Shown one piece after another: positions 59,933-64,000 of a DNA stretch of 64,000 nucleotides. Position numbers and translations under genes: made by a program. The notes under the pieces are model-generated. The model was not told the DNA's origin and searched no databases. It saw only the letters and a program-made list of their open reading frames with translations. Position 1 is the stretch's first letter. Each line of letters opens with the position of its first letter. The stretch comes from JAJDTQ01 sp965204235 (lineage in GTDB: Bacteria > Desulfobacterota > Binatia > UBA9968 > JAJDTQ01), in assembly GCA_965204235.1 (NCBI GenBank), contig OZ241979.1:3472001-3536000 (forward strand), written 5' to 3'.

Positions 59933-59981
59933 GCCATGTCGGTGGGGCAAGCCTTCGGTCGGGAGGTTGCCGGCCCCGGCC

Positions 59982-61622
59982 CTACCAGACCACGCCCACA
60001 CCGCCGCGGACGCTGACTTCGTCTCCACTGGCGAGGGCCACGCCGGCGTTGACGAAGACGCGGCTCTGGATCCGGGCGCTCATGCCGATGGCGAGGGCCT
60101 GCTCGCTGCTGTAGTGGCCGGCGCCCACGCCGAGGAAGAAGCGATTGTCCCCCGGCACGACGTTGGGCAACGCGCTCAACGCGGAAGACATGGCAGTGGC
60201 CTTGTTCAGGCGCTCGCTGAGGGACGTCACTCGCCGGTCCACTCCCGCCAACCGCTGCTCCATTCCCGAGAGGTCACCGAAGTCGAGGGTCCGGAGCCGG
60301 ACGGAGCCGTCGCGGTTGGTATCCTGCACCACCACCCGCCGCTGCTCTGCGGTTGCCGGGGCAGTGGGACCGGAACCGATGGCGGGCGCCTTCTCGTAGT
60401 CGGCTGCCTCCGTCCGGCTCACTGCGGTCACCTCCGAGGAAAGCCGTGCGGCGCCCCGCAGGACGGCGCCCCGGGAAGAAGCCGTTCCGGTCGCCGTGGT
60501 CTGCGTGGAGAGCCGACCGGTGCTGTCCACCGTCACCACCCGGGTCCCCGAAGTGATACCATTCCCCAGACCCGGCAACTTGTAATCATGTTCATCAGTG
60601 CCGACGACCACCTCGTCCTCTCCGGCATCGACTTGACTGCCGATGGCGATGCTGTCCGTGCTAGCCTTCGCGCCCAGGCCCAGGGCGATGCTGTTCGTGC
60701 CGTCAGCCCGTGCGTCCCGGCCGATGGCGATGCTGTTGGTCCCGATAGCCTGCGCTCCGGGCCGAATTGTCGAGCCCGATATCCAGCCCGAGCCGATGGC
60801 GATGCTGTTGGTCCCGGTAGCCTTCGCTCCGGGCCAAATTGTCGAGCCCGATATCCAGCCCGAGCCGATGGCGATGCTGTTCTTCATGACGGCATGGGAA
60901 TAAGAGCCTAAAGCAATGGAGTTATCGTTCTGGGCACGGGAACGAAGGCCTAAAGCAATGGAGTGCTGGCCCTCGGCACGGGAAGTATCGCCTAAAGCAG
61001 TGGCGTGCCTGCGGGCAAGGGAGTTAAAGCCTAAAGCGACGGAGCCCCTACCCCGGGTGTTGGCGCTGCTACCGATGGCGACGGCGCTGTAGCCTACTGT
61101 TCGGGAGGAGGCGCCGATGGCGACGGCGTTGCCGTTTTCTGCGTTGGAGGAGGCGCCGATGACGACGGCGTTGCCGCTTTCTGCGTGGGAGGAGAAGCCG
61201 ATGGCAATGGCGCCTTTGTCCTTTGCCTTCGCGTCCCCTCCCACGGCCACGGTTTTCAATGTTCTGTCGTCGTCAACAGGGTCTGGAAGGGTGATGAGGG
61301 TGCGATGCTCTTCGAGTTCGGTGACAAGGTACACCAAACTCCCAATCTGGACGTGCGTGTATTTATTGTGAGGCGCCGGCTCTGCTGTAAAGTAGTCATT
61401 GCGGGTGGCGTATACCTTGAGGTTCGAGGGCCTGTCGTCAGCGCCCGTTCCGGCCTTGTATGCCCAGGTCGGGGAGGCGGCGAAGCAGGACAGGCCGAGC
61501 AGGAGGGACAGGACACCGGCGGCAATGGGCCGGCGGGGTCGCACGGGGGTTGGACCGGGGAGGTGGATGCGGTGGTCAGGGGCTACGCGGTCCGGATCAT
61601 TCGTCATGGGGTTTGGATACAT
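59982..61622 (-). CDS. Trimeric autotransporter adhesin (YadA-like head repeats and anchor)
   Basis: Start at the ATG at 61622 with AAGGAGAAG upstream; 546 aa. A signal region (AAGVLSLLLGLSCFAA) is followed by more than a dozen head repeats of the type NSIAIGxxAxA, including a recent duplication of SGWISGSTI units. A short coiled-coil stalk precedes the C-terminal anchor (ATAMSSALSALPNV and AIGMSARIQSRVFVNAG), which forms the 12-stranded trimeric barrel in the outer membrane. It should mediate adhesion or autoagglutination. A 15-G tract lies about 350 bp upstream of its start. Confidence 0.87.
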   Translation of the reverse strand: MYPNPMTNDPDRVAPDHRIHLPGPTPVRPRRPIAAGVLSLLLGLSCFAASPTWAYKAGTGADDRPSNLKVYATRNDYFTAEPAPHNKYTHVQIGSLVYLVTELEEHRTLITLPDPVDDDRTLKTVAVGGDAKAKDKGAIAIGFSSHAESGNAVVIGASSNAENGNAVAIGASSRTVGYSAVAIGSSANTRGRGSVALGFNSLARRHATALGDTSRAEGQHSIALGLRSRAQNDNSIALGSYSHAVMKNSIAIGSGWISGSTIWPGAKATGTNSIAIGSGWISGSTIRPGAQAIGTNSIAIGRDARADGTNSIALGLGAKASTDSIAIGSQVDAGEDEVVVGTDEHDYKLPGLGNGITSGTRVVTVDSTGRLSTQTTATGTASSRGAVLRGAARLSSEVTAVSRTEAADYEKAPAIGSGPTAPATAEQRRVVVQDTNRDGSVRLRTLDFGDLSGMEQRLAGVDRRVTSLSERLNKATAMSSALSALPNVVPGDNRFFLGVGAGHYSSEQALAIGMSARIQSRVFVNAGVALASGDEVSVRGGVGVVW

Positions 61623-61643
61623 GGTCTTCTCCTTTTCGTCCGT

Positions 61644-61658
61644 ACTTGTGGGACAAGT
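61644..61658 (-). promoter_or_regulatory. Inverted repeat just upstream of the adhesin start
   Basis: ACTTGT and ACAAGT, separated by GGG, form a perfect 6-3-6 inverted repeat 22 bp before the adhesin ATG and next to its ribosome binding site. It could be an operator or a leader hairpin. Confidence 0.35.
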
Positions 61659-61972
61659 TGGACAATACTGCGCCGGGTTTCCATACCATCGATCGGAGTC
61701 GGCAATTCGCACGAGGTTGGGGGCGTCCGGGTCTCGACCGTCCGGTGTGTGAGACCGAGGGTGGGGGACGGGGGCAAGCCGGTTTCGAGACTCGATGCAG
61801 GTTTCCCCTGCCCAAGTCCAGGACAGGGGAGTTGGACGGGTGACGGTGCGCCCTGTGGGTTGTGTTGGCTGTGCCGCGAGGGCAACCGGAGACGGAAGTC
61901 GTTGTAACGGAGGGGGGAACGGAGCGCGGGCAAAGGGGTCGGCGGGTTACCTGATCTGATGCGTGTGAAAAT

Positions 61973-61987
61973 GGGGGGGGGGGGGGG
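61973..61987 (-). repeat. Poly-G/C tract of 15 upstream of the adhesin gene
   Basis: Fifteen consecutive G (C on the adhesin's coding strand) lie 351 bp upstream of the adhesin ATG, in a 615-bp region with no other gene. A tract of this length is expected to change size by slippage and may alter promoter spacing. The rest of the region holds repeat F at its far end. Confidence 0.75.
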
Positions 61988-62119
61988 TGAGATTATTCAT
62001 TGTTTTCAGGTTCATGGGACGGTTATGTGATCCGATTTCGCGGTTTCCGACGGTCAAGGCATCCCGTTGAACCTCCTCCCTTATTACACATGTCGGTCGT
62101 TGTCAAGCCGCTCCAAGAA

Positions 62120-62230
62120 TCCCGTTCGTCCTGAGCGAAGCGAAGAGTTCCGTTCATCCTGAGCGTAGCGAAGCGAAGTCGAAGGATGCGCTTTCCCATG
62201 GGGAGATGCGCCTCGAGCCAGGGTTGATCC
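62120..62230 (+). repeat. MITE-like dispersed repeat, copy F (left end missing)
   Basis: Starts within the core at CCCGTTCGTCCTGAGCGAAG, has two core units, then GTCGAAGGATGCGCTTTCCC and GCGCCTCGAGCCAGGGTTGA; the right end is degraded. Opposite in orientation to copy G, the two bracket the uracil-DNA glycosylase gene. Confidence 0.7.
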
Positions 62231-62276
62231 GGGGCCGGTGGCGCACGCGCGCCGGATGCGCTATGCCGTTCGGCCT

Positions 62277-62981
62277 ATGGACAGGGACTCCCTGGCGCGG
62301 GTCAACGCTGCCGTGGTCCGGTGCGGCAAGTGTCCCCGTCTGGTCGCCTGGCGCGCCGAGGCCGCGGCGAACCCGCCGCGGCGCTACCGCGGGTGCGCCT
62401 ACTGGGGCAGGCCGCTGCCGGGCTTCGGCGACCACGCGGCCCGGCTCCTGGTGGTGGGCCTTGCGCCCGCGGCCCACGGCGGCAACCGCACTGGCCGCAT
62501 GTTCACCGGAGACCGCAGCGGCGACTGGCTGTACGAAGCCCTGTTCCGGACCGGGTTCGCCAACCGGCCCACTTCGGTGCGCCGCGGCGACGGCCTGGAG
62601 CTCACGGACTGCTACATCTCGGCCGCGGTCCGCTGCGCGCCCCCCGCCAACAAGCCGTTCCCGGACGAGTTCCGCGAGTGCCGCGGCTACCTCGTCCGGG
62701 AACTCGGACTGCTGCCGGGGCTGCGGGTGGTGCTGGCCCTGGGAAAGATCGCCTTCGACTCCTATCTCAAGGCCGCGGCGGACCGCGGCGAGGCGGTCCC
62801 CCGGCCCCGCCCCCGTTTCGGGCACGGCAGCCGCCACGAGATGGGCAACGGCGCGACCCTGTTGGGGTCGTACCATCCCAGCCAGCAGAACACCTTCACG
62901 GGCAGGTTGACGAGGCCCATGTTCCACCGGGTCTTCCGCCAGGCGCGGGAGATCCTCCGAGCATCGTCATCCGATTCGTGA
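62277..62981 (+). CDS. Uracil-DNA glycosylase, family 5 (UdgB-like)
   Basis: The 234-aa protein (start placed at MDRDSLARVNAAV; a GTG at 62238 and ATG at 62256 are possible earlier starts without a better ribosome site) has the iron-sulfur cysteines CGKCPRL near the N-terminus and later Cys residues, the active-site GLAPAAHGGNRTGRMFTGD, and the second motif GSYHPSQQNTFTG. These mark a family 5 uracil-DNA glycosylase, which removes uracil and related deaminated bases. Bracketed by two copies of the dispersed repeat; copy G begins two bases after the stop codon. Confidence 0.88.
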   Translation: MDRDSLARVNAAVVRCGKCPRLVAWRAEAAANPPRRYRGCAYWGRPLPGFGDHAARLLVVGLAPAAHGGNRTGRMFTGDRSGDWLYEALFRTGFANRPTSVRRGDGLELTDCYISAAVRCAPPANKPFPDEFRECRGYLVRELGLLPGLRVVLALGKIAFDSYLKAAADRGEAVPRPRPRFGHGSRHEMGNGATLLGSYHPSQQNTFTGRLTRPMFHRVFRQAREILRASSSDS

Positions 62982-62983
62982 TA

Positions 62984-63129
62984 GGAACATCGGATCGATT
63001 CCTGCTCGAGGTGTTCTCCCCATGAAAAAGCGCGTCCTTCGACTTCGCTTCGCTACGCTCGGGATGAACGGAACTCTTCGCTTCGCTACGCTTGGGACGA
63101 ACGGGACAATCGTTCCGAGTTTCCATATG
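62984..63129 (-). repeat. MITE-like dispersed repeat, copy G, with 11-bp flanking duplication
   Basis: Left end GGAACATCGGATCGATTCC and right end GAGTTTCCATATG are degenerate versions of the terminal repeats; the core has two units with AAAGCGCGTCCTTCGACTTC. The flanks are a perfect 11-bp direct repeat GATTCGTGATA at 62973-62983 and 63130-63140, as expected for a target-site duplication. Confidence 0.8.
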
Positions 63130-63164
63130 GATTCGTGATATGGTCAACCCGAGGAGAACCGCCC

Positions 63165-64000
63165 ATGGCGCGTGACGCTTCACAGGACTACCGGGATACC
63201 GAGGCCGAGCTCCGCAAGCGGGTGGAGGGAGAGGTCCGGTTCGACGCCTACTCGCGGCTGCTCTACTCCACGGACGCCTCCATCTACCAGGCGGATCCGG
63301 TGGGCGTCGTGGTCCCCCGCCACAAGGGCGACGTCCAGGCGGTGATGGAGGTGGCCAACCGCCACCGGGTGCCGGTGCTGGCCCGGGGCGGCGGCACGTC
63401 GCTGGCGGGCCAGACGGTCGGCCACGCCATCGTCATGGACTTCTCCAAGTACATGAACCGGGTGCTGGAGGCGAACCGGGAGGAACGGTGGTGCCGGGTG
63501 CAGCCGGGACTGGTCCAGGACGCCCTGAACGCCCACGCCGCGCCCATGGGGATGCTCTTCGGTCCCGACACCTCCACCTCCAACCGGGCCACCCTGGGGG
63601 GCATGATCGGGAACAACTCCGCGGGGGCCCATTCCGTGGTGTACGGCAAGACCCTGGACCACGTGCTGGAGCTGACGGTGCTCCTGGCGGACGGAAGCGA
63701 GGCCGTCCTCACCGACCTCTCGGACGACGCCCTCGCCTTCAAGCAGGCGGGGAAGGGGCTGGAGAGCCGGATCTACCAACAGCTTCCGCGGCTGGTGGAG
63801 TCGGCCCGGGACCTCATCGCCGAGCGCTACCCGAAGCTCATGCGGCGGGTCTCGGGCTACAACCTGGACGAGTTCGCCAGGGACCGGCCGTTCAACCTCT
63901 CGCGGCTGGTGGTGGGGTCCGAAGGCACCCTCGCGTGCGTGGTGGAGGCGCGCATGCGTCTGGTGCCCAAGCCTCCCTGCACGGCTCTGGACGTCCTCCA
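63165..64000 (+). CDS. FAD-linked oxidase, GlcD-type (partial)
   Basis: Starts at the ATG at 63165 with GAGGAG upstream; 278 codons are present and the gene runs off the window. ASIYQADPVGVVVPRHKGDV, ARGGGTSLAGQ, CRVQPGLVQDALN and FGPDTSTSNRATLGGMIGNN are the FAD-binding PCMH (vanillyl-alcohol oxidase type) domain of GlcD/D-lactate dehydrogenase proteins, many of which continue into iron-sulfur domains. Role likely D-2-hydroxyacid oxidation; the substrate is unknown. Confidence 0.88.
   Translation, partial: MARDASQDYRDTEAELRKRVEGEVRFDAYSRLLYSTDASIYQADPVGVVVPRHKGDVQAVMEVANRHRVPVLARGGGTSLAGQTVGHAIVMDFSKYMNRVLEANREERWCRVQPGLVQDALNAHAAPMGMLFGPDTSTSNRATLGGMIGNNSAGAHSVVYGKTLDHVLELTVLLADGSEAVLTDLSDDALAFKQAGKGLESRIYQQLPRLVESARDLIAERYPKLMRRVSGYNLDEFARDRPFNLSRLVVGSEGTLACVVEARMRLVPKPPCTALDVL

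Noticed and set aside
60580..61250. CRISPR-like regular spacing of GATGGCGATGCTGTT units
   Set aside because: The periodicity is that of codons for the NSIAIG head repeats of the trimeric adhesin; units are coding and diverged, with no spacers.
61604..61933. 109-aa frame upstream of the adhesin
   Set aside because: Covers the adhesin start region in another frame, Pro/Ser/Arg-rich and without a ribosome binding site; judged non-coding.

Overview
The window is GC-rich (about two-thirds G+C by eye) bacterial chromosome carrying mostly single-copy genes in short, tightly packed operons, with many GTG and TTG starts and 4-nt stop/start overlaps. Gene content and order (ispE, tRNA-Gln, prs, rplY, pth, hppA, then rpsF, rpsR, DUF2232, rplI; a hemA-hemC-hemD-hemB run behind a CcsA-type gene; trimeric and inverse autotransporters that need an outer membrane) point to an uncultured Gram-negative of the old deltaproteobacterial assemblage (Desulfobacterota, Binatota or Tectomicrobia/Entotheonella type). 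No rRNA gene or CRISPR array is present, so this placement is inference from gene order.

Layout. 1-6.1 kb: end of a tripartite tricarboxylate transporter (TctA end, TctB), two decayed insertion sequences, then an enoyl-CoA hydratase, a 2-hydroxyacid dehydrogenase, an enolase-superfamily enzyme, a nitrilase-type amidase and a SixA-like phosphatase. 6.2-14.4 kb: a GldA / GldF-GldG fusion / DUF4340 ABC export cluster followed by a segment that has been duplicated and then reciprocally deleted around a large membrane protein. 14.4-17.3 kb: accessory island with collapsed BREX-like genes and an overlapping DUF5131-TcmP-PIN cassette. 17.6-24.3 kb: LysM lytic transglycosylase, CcsA-like protein and haem synthesis genes. 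24.4-31.9 kb: cytochromes, PAC2 protein, a family B polymerase-like protein with an eroded polymerase site, a PuuD-like membrane protein, glutathione reductase and a VOC protein. 32.3-34.5 kb: inverse autotransporter and Ig-like exported protein. 34.6-38.2 kb: amidohydrolase, UbiD decarboxylase and alcohol dehydrogenase. 38.2-45.8 kb: conserved housekeeping block. 45.9-49.9 kb: second accessory island with HicAB, a PD-(D/E)XK-like protein, tandem tiny membrane proteins and a Fic protein. 49.9-59.6 kb: one long minus-strand run encoding two succinate dehydrogenase/fumarate reductase-like complexes, an SDR and a split transketolase. 60-61.6 kb: YadA-like trimeric adhesin. 62.2-64 kb: uracil-DNA glycosylase and the start of a GlcD-type oxidase.

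The most noteworthy signals are: (i) a dispersed 110-150 bp element, seen in six main copies, with imperfect terminal inverted repeats related to GGAAACTCTGA, one copy bounded by perfect 11-bp direct repeats, so a MITE-like family; (ii) the duplicated and eroded block at 10.6-14.4 kb; (iii) the DUF5131-TcmP-PIN cassette next to BREX remnants; (iv) a family B DNA polymerase with intact exonuclease motifs but a lost catalytic Asp; (v) homopolymeric C and G tracts in or near two surface-protein genes, suggesting phase variation; (vi) tandem small membrane/coiled-coil genes beside a Fic gene; and (vii) two respiratory flavoprotein complexes in one operon, one resembling a split thiol:fumarate reductase.
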